DNA of 64,000 nt from an uncultured Saprospiraceae bacterium (GTDB taxonomy: Bacteria; Bacteroidota; Bacteroidia; Chitinophagales; Saprospiraceae), in the NCBI GenBank assembly GCA_937959275.1, contig CALGLU010000006.1:62001-126000 (forward strand), given 5' to 3'. The position numbers were made by a program, and so were the translations under genes. Of this stretch, positions 54,783-64,000 are shown in pieces. Every line of letters starts with the position of its first letter. Position 1 is the first letter of the stretch. Below the pieces are notes generated by a model that had not been told where the DNA came from, did no database searches, and saw only the letters and a list, made by a program, of their open reading frames with translations.

Positions 54783-55388
54783 CTACACCCGACTACAAAC
54801 CCGAATCGCTGACATATTATCAATCAAGATGTTCCCTTTGCGTTTAAACCAACCTTCCTTATAAAAGGCTTCGATAAGCACGTACCGAGCATCGTTCTCT
54901 GGCAAAAACTCCACTTCAAATGTCTCCCATTCAATCTTGTCAATAAAGTCAGATTCAAAGACGAGTTGGTGTGTCCCACATTTTTTATCACCGATCCAGA
55001 TCCTGAGTTTGATTGGTTGATTGAAGCCTGAATAGCTTTTAGAATGTGCCAGATCAATAGTGAAGGTATGGCAGATGTCCTTCTTCATTGTCTTACTGGT
55101 CCTCTGGCCAATAGATTCGAATGTACCATTATCTCGAGTGATCATACCAACATAGGTCTCTCCCTCAGAGGCCTCATTGTAGACGCCCCAATAGCCTGGC
55201 ATGATATCGGGCGTGGTGTATTCTTGGCATTCAAACCAGCCCATCGGTGTTGTCGCATCAGACGGCGTATCTTCAAAAGAGGGATTGTTTAGGTGGATCT
55301 GACCCGATATATGTGTCGAAATGCACATTCCCAATAAGATAATAGCGCATTTTATATTAATAAATGTTATATATGTTCTACCTTTCAT
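54783..55388 (-). CDS. Secreted jelly-roll-like protein of unknown function
   Basis: About 201 residues from the ATG at 55388 (MKGRTYITFINIKCAIILLGM signal peptide); the track adds 32 residues upstream that overlap the ftsX gene and lack signal character. The body starts LNNPSFEDTPSDATTPMGWF and ends GNILIDNMSAIRVC. This is the layout of carbohydrate-binding-like jelly rolls found at the N-terminus of many Bacteroidota surface proteins, here on its own. No partner is evident. Confidence 0.6.
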   Translation of the reverse strand: MKGRTYITFINIKCAIILLGMCISTHISGQIHLNNPSFEDTPSDATTPMGWFECQEYTTPDIMPGYWGVYNEASEGETYVGMITRDNGTFESIGQRTSKTMKKDICHTFTIDLAHSKSYSGFNQPIKLRIWIGDKKCGTHQLVFESDFIDKIEWETFEVEFLPENDARYVLIEAFYKEGWFKRKGNILIDNMSAIRVCSRV

Positions 55389-56247
55389 GCTGATGAATAC
55401 ATCTTTAAATAAGAACAGTTTGTGGACCAGTTTCAGTATCGTCATTGTGCTGTTTATCTTCGGAATATATGGTGTTATTATCATTCATTCCAATTATGTG
55501 GGCCAGAAAATAAAAGAACAATTGAATGTAGTCGCAGAGTTCACAAAAGACTATAACGATGCAGATAAAAGTCATTTGTTTGAAGAATTGAGGAATCATG
55601 AAGCTGTCATTGCCTCTAGTCTTAATTTTTATAATCAAGACGAAGCACGAGAGTTAATGATGGGAGATCTAGGTGATGCCTTTCTTGAGGATGAGGATGG
55701 CAGTCCATTTAGAGATGTCGTCGTATTCAATGTCAAGCATGAATATTACACGCCAGAGTATTTGAATGAACTCAGTACGCATCTCCAAACGCGCGACTAT
55801 ATCAATGATGTGGTCTATCAAGAAGAATTTCAACAGCTATTAGAAAAGAATCTAAAGGATCTAGCACTGATTCCCTTATTGATCGGCATATTGATGTGTG
55901 TGTTAACCATAGCATTGATCTATAATACAGTTCAGCTCGCCTTACAATCTGACACAAGACAAATTAAAACCATGAAGTTGGTAGGAGCTAGCCAACAATT
56001 CATAAAGCGACCCTATATCAGGTCGTCGATTCGCATGGGAATAATTAGTGCTGGGATAGCGATTGTCTTGCTGCTCTTGATTTTGCAAGTCATATCCGTT
56101 CGATTGGCAGGGATTAGTGGGTTTTTCCATTATCCGTATATATTTTTGATTTGCCTGCTGTTATTGATCATTGGTGTCTGCATCCCACTGGTCGCTACAC
56201 AGACGATTTTGAGTTCTCATCTGAAACGAATTCATGTTGGCATATAA
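55387..56247 (+). CDS. ftsX: Cell division protein FtsX, ABC-type permease
   Basis: About 286 residues from the ATG at 55387, or 284 from 55393; the track start at 55321 adds 22 unlikely residues. N-terminal membrane helix (about 15-38), an extracytoplasmic domain (about 40-165), then three helices of the FtsX/MacB type, with the TMKLVGASQQFIKRPYIRSS loop typical of FtsX. It works with the ATPase FtsE to control septal peptidoglycan hydrolases; ftsE is not in the window. The gene is head to head with the jelly-roll gene, and their start codons touch. Confidence 0.88.
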   Translation: MLMNTSLNKNSLWTSFSIVIVLFIFGIYGVIIIHSNYVGQKIKEQLNVVAEFTKDYNDADKSHLFEELRNHEAVIASSLNFYNQDEARELMMGDLGDAFLEDEDGSPFRDVVVFNVKHEYYTPEYLNELSTHLQTRDYINDVVYQEEFQQLLEKNLKDLALIPLLIGILMCVLTIALIYNTVQLALQSDTRQIKTMKLVGASQQFIKRPYIRSSIRMGIISAGIAIVLLLLILQVISVRLAGISGFFHYPYIFLICLLLLIIGVCIPLVATQTILSSHLKRIHVGI

Positions 56248-56282
56248 GCATGGTGACAGGCCAGAATTCCCATGGCTTTTGA

Positions 56283-56290
56283 TATCTTTG
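56283..56290 (+). promoter_or_regulatory. Candidate -7 box for the DUF3098-uppP-truB operon
   Basis: TATCTTTG followed by C, an exact TAnnTTTG match, 56 bp before the ATG at 56346. Confidence 0.45.
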
Positions 56291-56345
56291 CAGTCATTAT
56301 ACTGTTGCAATATCGAAATTCGTTAGTAATACTATAGGATTTATT

Positions 56346-56750
56346 ATGAGTAAGAAGAAAAGAATTAAAAAGGGTAGTGCTTCTCAAAGTGCGCAAGAAT
56401 CGTCAGCAAAAAGTACCTCATCAAAGGTTTCTTCAGCTAAAGTCGTCAAAACGAAAAAAGCACAGGTGTTAGAACCTACACGCGCTCGCGCATCATCTAA
56501 GCAAACATCTAATAGCTCAAATGTTCCATTGCTCTTTGGTAAGAAAAACTTTATGTTCATTTTTATAGGAATGGGCTGTATGGCTCTTGGGATGCTATTG
56601 ATGTCAGGCGGCGGCATGCCAAGTCCTGATATATGGGACGAGAGTATCATCTATGGCTTTCGCCGAATTACCTTGGCACCGATCATGATATTATTAGGTT
56701 TGGCTTTCGTTTTATACTCTATATTCGCACCGAACACAGCAAATGCATGA
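56346..56750 (+). CDS. DUF3098 domain protein
   Basis: 134 residues. A basic, low-complexity N-terminal 60 residues (Ser/Lys rich) is followed by a conserved membrane part: PLLFGKKNFMFIFIGMGCMALGMLLMSGG, PDIWDESIIYGFRRITLAPIMILLGLAFVLYSIF. This is the DUF3098 pattern with two membrane helices. In Bacteroidota it is typically next to uppP and ftsX, as here; it overlaps uppP by 8 bp. Function unknown, likely envelope related. Confidence 0.85.
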   Translation: MSKKKRIKKGSASQSAQESSAKSTSSKVSSAKVVKTKKAQVLEPTRARASSKQTSNSSNVPLLFGKKNFMFIFIGMGCMALGMLLMSGGGMPSPDIWDESIIYGFRRITLAPIMILLGLAFVLYSIFAPNTANA

Positions 56751-57546
56751 ACTTCTTGAAGCTATTGCTTTAGGGATCATACAAGGATTCACGGAGTTTC
56801 TACCGGTTAGTAGTAGCGGACATATTGAAATCGCTAATTATTTTTTTGGCAATGATTCAAGTGGTGATGAAAATCTCACCATGACGATTGTGTTACATGC
56901 AGCAACTGCAATAGCTACAATCATTGTCTTCAGAAATGATATTCTAGACATCCTCAAAGGCATATTCACGCCTAGTTATAATGATGAAAAGCGCTTTGCA
57001 TTAGCTATCATTTTATCCATGATTCCAGCAGCCATTGTCGGCTTATTTTTTGAAGATATTGTAGAGCAATTTTTCACCCAAAACCTTATGCTAGTCGGAT
57101 CAATGCTTATCGTAACAGCCCTGCTTTTGTATCTAGCAGATAAAGCAAAAGATACGACCAAGCAAGTTGGTTTTAAAGAAGCCATTATCATTGGATTGGC
57201 ACAAGCCATAGCGACTTTACCCGGTATATCACGTTCTGGGTCGACCATAGCTACATCTGTCTTATTAGGTGTTGATCGGTCAAAGGCTGCAAGATTCTCA
57301 TTTTTAATGGTCGTGCCTCTCATCTTAGGGAAGATGGCCAAAGATCTAATTGATGGTGAATTTGCAAATCAAAGTTTAGATGTTCTTCCCTTAGTGTTGG
57401 GTTTTATTGCAGCTATGATTACTGGCTATTTTGCTTGTCGATGGATGATTGAATTGGTGAAGCGCAGTCAATTGAAATATTTTAGCTTCTATTGCCTAAT
57501 TGTGGGTATCATTGCGATCATATCCTCAGTAGCCATATCATCATGA
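56743..57546 (+). CDS. uppP: Undecaprenyl-diphosphate phosphatase
   Basis: 267 residues, several membrane helices. The two signatures of the BacA/UppP family are present: [17 protein letters not shown] near residue 15 and [16 protein letters not shown] in the middle. It removes a phosphate from undecaprenyl diphosphate so the carrier lipid can be reused in peptidoglycan and surface polymer synthesis. It overlaps the DUF3098 gene by 8 bp and truB by 4 bp (ATGA). Confidence 0.95.
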   Translation: MHELLEAIALGIIQGFTEFLPVSSSGHIEIANYFFGNDSSGDENLTMTIVLHAATAIATIIVFRNDILDILKGIFTPSYNDEKRFALAIILSMIPAAIVGLFFEDIVEQFFTQNLMLVGSMLIVTALLLYLADKAKDTTKQVGFKEAIIIGLAQAIATLPGISRSGSTIATSVLLGVDRSKAARFSFLMVVPLILGKMAKDLIDGEFANQSLDVLPLVLGFIAAMITGYFACRWMIELVKRSQLKYFSFYCLIVGIIAIISSVAISS

Positions 57547-58280
57547 GTATTACCTGTCCCATTATCGACAAACTAACATTCAGTCCGTCAGTAGACTTCC
57601 TGGGAGGTGCGGCTTTGCTAGTCGATAAACCTAAAGATTGGACTTCGTTTGATGTCGTTGCCAAACTCAGAAACCGAATTGGTAAGCACCTAGGTGTTCG
57701 AAAATTAAAAGTCGGCCATGCTGGCACCTTGGATCCCTTAGCAACTGGTCTACTGATTATATGTACAGGCAAAGCGACAAAACAAATTGAAGGATTCCAA
57801 GGATTATACAAAGAGTACACAGGGACGATCAAACTAGGAGCGACCACCAAAACTTATGATGCAGAGGGAGAAGAAGAAAATAAGTGCGATTGTTCTGCGA
57901 TCACAGAAGATCAAGTCAAGTCCGCGATTCAAGCTTTTACTGGTTTGATCACACAAAGGCCACCTATTTTTTCAGCATTAAAAGTGAAGGGTAAGGCACT
58001 CTATAAATACGCAAGGAAGGGCGAAACTGTTGAGATTAAAACAAGAGAAGTCACTGTGCATGAGTATACAGTGCTGAGTTTTAATAATCCATTCATTGAG
58101 GTTCATATCAAATGTAGTAAAGGGACATATATCAGATCCCTTGCTCATGATCTTGGGCAATCCTTGGGATGTGGTGCGTATTTGGCTGATCTGCGCAGGA
58201 CGGCCATTGGTGAGCACAGTGTGAATGAGGCTTTATCAATAGAAGAGATAATTTCTCAGCTTTCAGACGAATCAGTTTAA
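57543..58280 (+). CDS. truB: tRNA pseudouridine(55) synthase TruB
   Basis: About 245 residues from the ATG at 57543; the track starts 17 codons earlier inside uppP. The motif [19 protein letters not shown] is followed by the catalytic Asp in [22 protein letters not shown]. The usual [18 protein letters not shown] and [12 protein letters not shown] follow. It modifies U55 in the T loop of tRNAs. The ATGA overlap with uppP indicates translational coupling. Confidence 0.95.
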   Translation: MSITCPIIDKLTFSPSVDFLGGAALLVDKPKDWTSFDVVAKLRNRIGKHLGVRKLKVGHAGTLDPLATGLLIICTGKATKQIEGFQGLYKEYTGTIKLGATTKTYDAEGEEENKCDCSAITEDQVKSAIQAFTGLITQRPPIFSALKVKGKALYKYARKGETVEIKTREVTVHEYTVLSFNNPFIEVHIKCSKGTYIRSLAHDLGQSLGCGAYLADLRRTAIGEHSVNEALSIEEIISQLSDESV

Positions 58281-58311
58281 ATCCAACGTTTATACATCAA
58301 ACACTGCACTA

Positions 58312-59220
58312 TTGGCAATTCAATTACAATCAGTATCTAAGTTTTATGGCAAACAGGCAGCTGTTGATAATATCTCCTTTGAAGCGAAGCAAGGAGAGAT
58401 CGTCGGGCTGCTCGGGCCTAACGGTGCAGGTAAATCCACAACGATGAAGATGATCTGTGGATACATTGAGGCGGACGAGGGTGATATCAGTGTGAATGAG
58501 ATGCAAGTGCAAGAGAACTCGTTAAGGACGCGACAGATGATTGGCTATTTAGCCGAACAAAACCCGATGTACTCAGATATGTACGTCAGAGAGTTTTTGC
58601 AGTTCAATAGCCAGATCCACAAATTATCGAATAGTCAACAGCGGATTGCAGAGGTGATTGAAATGACGGGTTTGGGTAAGGAGCAAAATAAATTTATCCG
58701 ACAACTATCTAAAGGGTACAAACAGCGCGTCGGCTTAGCCCAAGCGATCCTACACGATCCACCCATTTTGATTTTGGATGAACCTATTTCTGGATTAGAT
58801 CCTAATCAGTTGGTTGAGATTAGGAGCCTGATCAGACAATTGGGCGAGACGAAGACCATCTTATTTTCGTCTCATATACTACAAGAAGTCGAGCAGATTT
58901 GTGATCGATTATTGGTCTTGAATAACGGCAAAATTGTGATGGATGGCACAGTCGCCGACTACAATCGAGAGCGAGAGGGTAAATCTCTCATTATTGTGAA
59001 ATTTGAATCAGGACTTAAGCTAGACTCCATACTAAATGAAAGTGATGCGATTGAGTCTCTGTCCGATAGTTCTTATCGAATTCAAACAGATCGTCCAGCT
59101 CAAATGAAGCAACAGTTATTTGATATTGCTGTTGCTAACTCGACAAGAATTACAGCATTGACAGAACAAACATCATCCATGGAAGATGTCTTTCAGTCCT
59201 TAACTAATGAGGCACGATGA
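58312..59220 (+). CDS. gldA: Gliding motility-type ABC ATPase GldA, cassette 2
   Basis: 302 residues, starting at TTG. No ATG fits, since the first residues (AIQLQSVSKFYGKQAAVD) are already the conserved ABC start. Walker A GPNGAGKSTTMKM, signature LSKGYKQRVGLAQAI, Walker B ILILDEPISGLDPNQ and switch ILFSSHILQEVE are intact. The cassette order ATPase, permease, GldG, DUF4340 mirrors that at 17057-21102. In Flavobacterium GldA, GldF and GldG were all linked to gliding. The permease start overlaps this gene by 4 bp. Confidence 0.9.
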   Translation: MAIQLQSVSKFYGKQAAVDNISFEAKQGEIVGLLGPNGAGKSTTMKMICGYIEADEGDISVNEMQVQENSLRTRQMIGYLAEQNPMYSDMYVREFLQFNSQIHKLSNSQQRIAEVIEMTGLGKEQNKFIRQLSKGYKQRVGLAQAILHDPPILILDEPISGLDPNQLVEIRSLIRQLGETKTILFSSHILQEVEQICDRLLVLNNGKIVMDGTVADYNREREGKSLIIVKFESGLKLDSILNESDAIESLSDSSYRIQTDRPAQMKQQLFDIAVANSTRITALTEQTSSMEDVFQSLTNEAR

Positions 59221-59948
59221 GAGCGATGTACTTCAAAGAAATCCGGTCCTTTTTTAGCTCTATGATAGCTTATGTGGTGATTGGTGTCTTCCTAGCATTT
59301 TTGGGGCTGATCTTGTGGGTCTTTCCTGATACGAGTGTATTAGACAATAATTACGCTCAACTGGATCCGCTCTTTGCTATCGCGCCTTTGGTGTTTATGT
59401 TTTTGATTCCTGCTCTAACGATGCGGAGCTTTGCTGAAGAGTATAATTCCGGCACGATTGAATTGTTGTATACCAAGCCCTTATCTGATGCGAAATTAGT
59501 CTTGTCAAAATATTTCGCCTATTGTACAATTGTATTTCTTGCTCTGCTACCGACATTAATTTATTACTACAGTATTTACCAGCTTGGTGCACCAAAAGGA
59601 AATTTGGATTCTGGAGCAATCATTGGTTCTTACATCGGCTTATTCTGTTTAGCTGCGGCATTTGTCGCTATTGGTATTTGTTCTTCTTCGCTGACGCGCA
59701 ATCAAATTACTGCATTTGTGATTGGTGCATTTTTCTGTTTTTTCTTTACTTGGGTTTTTGAGTTTGTGAGTGGCTTGTCTATTTTTTATGGTCGTGTCGA
59801 TGATATTGTAGAGCGACTAGGCATTAATTTTCACTACAGTTCTATGAGTAAAGGAGTGATTGATTCTAGAGATGTGATCTACTTTCTGTCGATAAGTAGT
59901 TATTTTTTAATCCTGACTCATTTCATTATCAAATCAAAACGATCATGA
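59217..59948 (+). CDS. gldF: Gliding motility-type ABC permease GldF, cassette 2
   Basis: 243 residues, six predicted helices. Starts MRAMYFKEIRSFFSSMIAYVVIG and has the RSFAEEYNSGTIELLYTKPLSD loop that marks the GldF group, then SRDVIYFLSISSYFLILTHF at the end. Overlaps GldA by 4 bp and GldG by 4 bp (ATGA at both junctions), so the three are translationally coupled. Confidence 0.9.
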   Translation: MRAMYFKEIRSFFSSMIAYVVIGVFLAFLGLILWVFPDTSVLDNNYAQLDPLFAIAPLVFMFLIPALTMRSFAEEYNSGTIELLYTKPLSDAKLVLSKYFAYCTIVFLALLPTLIYYYSIYQLGAPKGNLDSGAIIGSYIGLFCLAAAFVAIGICSSSLTRNQITAFVIGAFFCFFFTWVFEFVSGLSIFYGRVDDIVERLGINFHYSSMSKGVIDSRDVIYFLSISSYFLILTHFIIKSKRS

Positions 59949-61636
59949 AGATAGGGCAGGGAGTGATTCGATTAGTATTAATTGCAGTTGTATTTATTTT
60001 AGTAAATGCTATTGCTAACCGGTTTTATAATCACATTGATCTGACGGATGATTCTCGCTTCTCTCTGACAACGCCTACCAAAGAATTGTTGCAGAAAGTC
60101 AATGATCCGATTTATGTCAAAGTTCTGTTGGAAGGCGAATTTCCAGCTGGCTTTACGAGATTACAGCAGAGCACTCGTGATTTACTGGCTCGATATAAAA
60201 GCTACTTACCGCAACTTGTGTATGAATTTCAAAATCCTTCAAAAGGGACGGTAGACCAAATCAATGCCGTGCGCGAAGAATTACGCAAAGAAGGGATACT
60301 GCCGACGACCCTTAGATACGGAGAAGGAGATCAACTGACGAACAAACAAATTTATCCCTATGCTATATTTAGTTTGGGTTCTCGTCAGATCGTCGTTAAT
60401 CTGTTAGAAGAACAAGTGATGGGCGTTCCAGAAGAAGTGGTTCTGAATAATGCAGTAAGTTTATTAGAGTACAAATTCTCAGATGCGATCCAAAAATTGA
60501 CTTTGCAAAAGAAAGCCAATATTATTTTCACTGCTGGCAAAGGCGAATTAGAACGAGAACAAACAGCACACTTCGAGATGCAGTTGAGAGAACATTATAA
60601 TACGGGGAGAGTGAATCTGGATAGTATGTATCAGATCCCTGCTGAAATAGATGTGGTCGTAGTCGCTAAGCCGCGTGCCCCCTTTAATCAAAAGAATCAG
60701 TTCGTGTTAGATCAGTACATCATGAATGGAGGAAAGGTGATCTGGCTAATTGATAAGCTCAATGTGAATGTTGACAGTATTGCAAGAAATAATTTATACG
60801 TGCCGCCTGTCTATGAGTTTGGCTTAGAAGATCTTTGGTTTAAATATGGCTTTCGGATTCAACCCAATCTGGTCTTGGATTTACAGTCAAGTACGATTCC
60901 TCAAGTTGTTGGCATGGCTGGCGATAAGCCTCAAATGGAATTGATAAAATGGCCTTATCATGTTTTATCATTTTCACAAAGCAATCATCCTATTGCTAAA
61001 AACTTGGATCGGGTGAATTTATTTTTTCCCTCAACGATCGATACGCTTCAAACAGCAGTGCCAATCGATAAGACGATTTTACTAACCAGTTCACCTTATA
61101 CAAGATATCAATTAGCACCAGTTAGATTAAACTTTCAGATACTGCAAGAAGATTTCAAGTCAGAGTTGTTCAACAAGGCGCCGCAGAATCTGGCTGTTTT
61201 GTTGGAAGGTAATTTTGAATCTGCCTTTAAAAATAGGCTCGGTGGAGATATGCAGCAAACGCTTAATCAGATCGGTGCGCCTTTTGTAGATCGTAGTCCT
61301 TTAACACAACAGCTGGTGGTTTCAGATGGTGATATTATTAACAACGTATTAAATGTTCAAGAGCAAACGATCTTCCCATTAGGCTATAATAAGTGGGAGC
61401 GCAAAACCTATCGCGGCAATGAAGCCTTCATGCTAAATGCAGTGGAGTACTTACTAGATGATTCTAACATCCTGACAGCAAGAGCTAAGGAGGTACGTCT
61501 ACGCTTGCTTGATAAAGTCAAAGCTAAAGCTGAAAAAACGAAATGGAGATTCATTAATATTGTGTTGCCCTTGTTGCTGCTATTGAGCTTTGGATTCCTT
61601 TTTAGATTCTTGAGAAAACGAAAGTATACGATCTGA
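59945..61636 (+). CDS. gldG: Gliding motility-type ABC auxiliary protein GldG, cassette 2
   Basis: 563 residues, N- and C-terminal membrane helices around a large extracytoplasmic region. Features of GldG: NHIDLTDDSRFSLTTPTKEL, PIYVKVLLEGEFPAGFTRLQ, VPEEVVLNNAVSLLEYKFSDAI, IFTAGKGELE, and GYNKWERKTYRGNEAFMLNAVEYL near the end. This is closer to canonical GldG than the 17976 product. The stop TGA overlaps the next ATG by one base. Confidence 0.92.
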   Translation: MKIGQGVIRLVLIAVVFILVNAIANRFYNHIDLTDDSRFSLTTPTKELLQKVNDPIYVKVLLEGEFPAGFTRLQQSTRDLLARYKSYLPQLVYEFQNPSKGTVDQINAVREELRKEGILPTTLRYGEGDQLTNKQIYPYAIFSLGSRQIVVNLLEEQVMGVPEEVVLNNAVSLLEYKFSDAIQKLTLQKKANIIFTAGKGELEREQTAHFEMQLREHYNTGRVNLDSMYQIPAEIDVVVVAKPRAPFNQKNQFVLDQYIMNGGKVIWLIDKLNVNVDSIARNNLYVPPVYEFGLEDLWFKYGFRIQPNLVLDLQSSTIPQVVGMAGDKPQMELIKWPYHVLSFSQSNHPIAKNLDRVNLFFPSTIDTLQTAVPIDKTILLTSSPYTRYQLAPVRLNFQILQEDFKSELFNKAPQNLAVLLEGNFESAFKNRLGGDMQQTLNQIGAPFVDRSPLTQQLVVSDGDIINNVLNVQEQTIFPLGYNKWERKTYRGNEAFMLNAVEYLLDDSNILTARAKEVRLRLLDKVKAKAEKTKWRFINIVLPLLLLLSFGFLFRFLRKRKYTI

Positions 61637-62610
61637 TGAAGCAATTAGGCTTATTGATAGTTGTTGTTTTAGGATTATACCTTGTGTATATTTTCTCTGC
61701 TCAGAAGTCTGATGATTCAAGCTCTAGCTTTGAGCAGTTTTATGTTGAAGACATAGCGCAAGTCCAAAAAATAGAAATTAGATCTGATCGATTAGAAACA
61801 ATGACTTTTGAAAAAAAGGGATCTGAGTGGTATTTACAACGAGGTCATCTGGCGCGAGAAAATGCAGTCAATAATCTGTTAGAAGTCATTGCCAATCTCC
61901 AAATTAAATACATACCACAAGCTGCTGCCAATAAAAATATTGAGGCAGACATGGCGTCTTTAGGGATTGATGTGGTGGTGTCTGATAAGGCAGGACATGT
62001 CTTGAAGCAATATGTCATTGGCTCTAGTGTGGCAGACGAGAGAGGCACCTACATGAAGTTGAAAGGAGCTAAGCAAGCCTATGTCACACATTTGCCTACT
62101 TTAGAGGGTAGTGTGCGAGGCCGGTTTTTAATGCGCTATGACGACTGGCGTGATCGAACCATCTTTGATGTGAATACCGATGATATTGTTTCTGTCAAGG
62201 TTCAATACCCAAGACAAGAAAGCGAGTCCTTCGAATTGAATGAAGACCGTGTTAGTTCTATGTCAATAGCTGATAAACAAGTCCATCCGACACAAAAGAT
62301 AGATCAGTATTTAAATAGTTTTACAAATATCGTGGCGGAAGCTTACGAAAATATCAACTCGAATCAAGATTCAATTAGACAGCTATTGCCTTTCTGTATC
62401 ATTAGGTTACAATTAGAATCGGAAGCTCAACAAACGATTAAATTATACCCCATTGAGAATTATATAGACCAATCCTTGGTTACTTTAGAAAATACGCCTC
62501 GCATTAACCGGTACTTTGTCGATACAAACAGGGGAGACTTTATGTTGGTGCAACAGCGGATTATTGGAAAATTATTGCGTGGTTATTCCTATTTTGCGGA
62601 TGATGAATAA
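61636..62610 (+). CDS. DUF4340 domain protein, cassette 2
   Basis: 324 residues with an N-terminal membrane helix (LGLLIVVVLGLYLVYIF) and an extracytoplasmic body: KIEIRSDRLETMTFEKKGSE, YVIGSSVADERGTYMKLKGA, YVTHLPTLEGSVRGRFLMRY, DDWRDRTIFDV. It is the counterpart of the 17057 product; both sit directly after a GldG gene. The stop codon overlaps the start of the next gene by 8 bp. Confidence 0.82.
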   Translation: MKQLGLLIVVVLGLYLVYIFSAQKSDDSSSSFEQFYVEDIAQVQKIEIRSDRLETMTFEKKGSEWYLQRGHLARENAVNNLLEVIANLQIKYIPQAAANKNIEADMASLGIDVVVSDKAGHVLKQYVIGSSVADERGTYMKLKGAKQAYVTHLPTLEGSVRGRFLMRYDDWRDRTIFDVNTDDIVSVKVQYPRQESESFELNEDRVSSMSIADKQVHPTQKIDQYLNSFTNIVAEAYENINSNQDSIRQLLPFCIIRLQLESEAQQTIKLYPIENYIDQSLVTLENTPRINRYFVDTNRGDFMLVQQRIIGKLLRGYSYFADDE

Positions 62611-63823
62611 AATGTATGCCTTAGTATTTCTGTTCTTTGTGCTTATTGGTACTAGTGCAACGGTCATCACTCCGCCATGGGGATTTTTTGCACACAAAGC
62701 CATTAATCGTCTAGCGGTTTTTACTTTGCCATCGGGTATGATGCCGGTCTACAAAAAGAATATTGAGCATTTGACGAGTAAAGCAACAGCACCAGACATG
62801 CGCCGGTTTGCATCTGAGAATGAGGCGATTCGTCACTATATCGATATCGATCATTGGGGGAGTACGCCCTTTGAAGATGTACCACGTCATTGGTCAGATG
62901 CTATTTTAAAATTTGCAGATTTTTACGTAGTGCAAGGTGATGACTCGACCTTGATCCGTTCCGTCAATCATGATCTATTGCCAGAAAAATTAGAACTCTT
63001 AACGGCAGAAGCAATTGATGTAGAAGGCTTAGGGGAGATTTTTGGGAAGATAGCACCCTGGCTTTTATACGAACGATCATGGCTATTCCCAGCTGATTCA
63101 ATTGCTCAGTTTGTTAATTATTCTGGAGAGTTTACTGGACTACGGATTGTAGATCGCTTTTCATCTTTTGGGATTGCCCCTTATAATTTGATACAAGCAC
63201 ATGCTCGTCTGACTAAGGCATTTGAGAACCATGATCTGAAGATGATCCTGTATTTGTCTGCGGATATCGGACACTATATGTCAGACATCCATGTACCTCT
63301 CCACACGACGGAGAACTACAATGGGCAGCTAACAAATCAAAGAGGGATTCATGCCTTTTGGGAAAGCCGACTACCCGAATTATTCGCAAATGCAGAATAT
63401 GATTTTTTTGTTGGAAAGGCTAAGTTTATCAAAGACATGAGATCCTATGTCTGGGACGTAGTTGAAGATTCGCATAGCAATGTGCAAGATGTGCTCGACA
63501 TAGAAAGAAGCTTGAGTGAGAGTTTTCCTTCTGATCTGCAATTCTGTTTTGAAGAACGCTTTGACAAGACAGTGCGGACACAATGTGAAGAGTTTTCTAG
63601 AGCCTATCATAATGAGATGGATGGGATGGTAGAAGAGCAAATGAAGAAGTCCATACTTGCTGTAGGAGAGGTATGGCTGTCAGCCTGGGCATTAGCTGGT
63701 CAGCCTGATATGACTAAAATTGCAAATGAATATCAGTTGACAAAAGAAGAGCTAGCTGAGCAAGCAGAGCTGAGACGACAGGCACAAGAAGGATCGATTT
63801 TAGGCAGAGAACACAGTAATTAG
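62603..63823 (+). CDS. Zinc-dependent phospholipase C/S1-P1 nuclease-like protein
   Basis: About 406 residues from the ATG at 62603 (62612 also possible); the track starts 29 codons earlier inside the DUF4340 gene. A signal-like helix ([19 protein letters not shown]) is followed by [18 protein letters not shown]. Zinc-ligand-like motifs follow: [31 protein letters not shown] and [11 protein letters not shown]. This set fits the all-helical zinc PLC / S1-P1 nuclease fold. It is exported. Whether it cleaves phospholipids or nucleic acids cannot be decided from the sequence. Confidence 0.82.
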   Translation: MNKMYALVFLFFVLIGTSATVITPPWGFFAHKAINRLAVFTLPSGMMPVYKKNIEHLTSKATAPDMRRFASENEAIRHYIDIDHWGSTPFEDVPRHWSDAILKFADFYVVQGDDSTLIRSVNHDLLPEKLELLTAEAIDVEGLGEIFGKIAPWLLYERSWLFPADSIAQFVNYSGEFTGLRIVDRFSSFGIAPYNLIQAHARLTKAFENHDLKMILYLSADIGHYMSDIHVPLHTTENYNGQLTNQRGIHAFWESRLPELFANAEYDFFVGKAKFIKDMRSYVWDVVEDSHSNVQDVLDIERSLSESFPSDLQFCFEERFDKTVRTQCEEFSRAYHNEMDGMVEEQMKKSILAVGEVWLSAWALAGQPDMTKIANEYQLTKEELAEQAELRRQAQEGSILGREHSN

Positions 63824-63827
63824 AGAC

Positions 63828-64000
63828 ATGAAAAATCAAGATAGAAAATCGCCAGTTGGCCTGGCCTTGAGAGGTATGGCGATGGGTATAGCAGAAGTGA
63901 TACCTGGTGTATCCGGTGGGACTATTGCGTTTATCACAGGCATATATGAGACCTTACTTAACTCGATTAAAAGTGTTAATGTCGATCTGTTGACCCTTCT
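63828..64000 (+). CDS. DUF368 membrane protein, 3' end outside window
   Basis: 58 residues are visible. The start [40 protein letters not shown] is the signature of DUF368, recently linked to recycling of undecaprenyl phosphate across the membrane (PopT-type). This fits with uppP in the same run of genes. It follows the PLC-like gene by 4 bp and continues past base 64000. Confidence 0.85.
   Translation, partial: MKNQDRKSPVGLALRGMAMGIAEVIPGVSGGTIAFITGIYETLLNSIKSVNVDLLTL

Overview
The window looks like a chromosomal piece of a Bacteroidota bacterium, most like the Saprospiria or a related gliding lineage. This is inferred from gene content: a SusC/SusD pair, a SecDF fusion, GldA/GldF/GldG-type ABC modules, a LytTR two-component system with a propeller sensor kinase, a PorE-like OmpA lipoprotein, the ftsX-DUF3098-uppP-truB order, and promoters with the Bacteroidota -7 box TAnnTTTG. 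The DNA is AT-rich. I saw no rRNA, tRNA, CRISPR array or intact insertion sequence.

Layout. 1-3.6 kb: end of a chromate transporter, a small repeat family, and an NfeD-flotillin membrane pair. 3.7-16.8 kb: secreted surface proteins (Asp-box propeller, fibre-like protein, M23 peptidase, a frameshifted FG-GAP protein, a beta-helix/CBM protein) around a minus-strand LytTR regulator and propeller kinase. Two promoter regions here carry the same pair of 12-bp direct repeats with the same 21-bp period, which look like LytTR binding sites. 17-21.1 kb: minus-strand Gld-like cassette (ATPase, permease, GldG-like, DUF4340). 21.6-33.6 kb: a degenerate amidohydrolase, secDF, a PorE-like lipoprotein, a soluble histidine kinase and leuS. 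33.9-46.2 kb: a LacI regulator divergent from susC, susD, an FG-GAP/ASPIC lipoprotein, an enolase-superfamily enzyme, an NTF2-RidA fusion and a creatininase-family amidohydrolase. This reads as one uptake and catabolic locus for an unidentified, probably nitrogen-containing, compound. 46.2-55.4 kb: mixed housekeeping and envelope genes (secreted propeller protein, YheT-like hydrolase, GDPD, beta-barrel, aquaporin, pyrophosphatase, acetyltransferase). 55.4-64 kb: ftsX, then a tightly packed plus-strand run DUF3098-uppP-truB-gldA/F/G-DUF4340-phospholipase C-like-DUF368, with most junctions overlapping.

Most notable points: (1) a likely LytTR regulon with matched tandem sites; (2) a single-base frameshift in one of its target genes; (3) two paralogous four-gene Gld cassettes; (4) a 170-bp hairpin element with terminal inverted repeats, found twice, one copy with about 325 bp inserted at its apex; (5) a C-terminal domain shared by four secreted proteins, most ending in Cys-x-x; (6) the LacI/SusCD/enolase/RidA/creatininase locus, which is the best candidate here for an undescribed pathway. 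Names of families are from recognition of motifs in the given translations; no database search was run.
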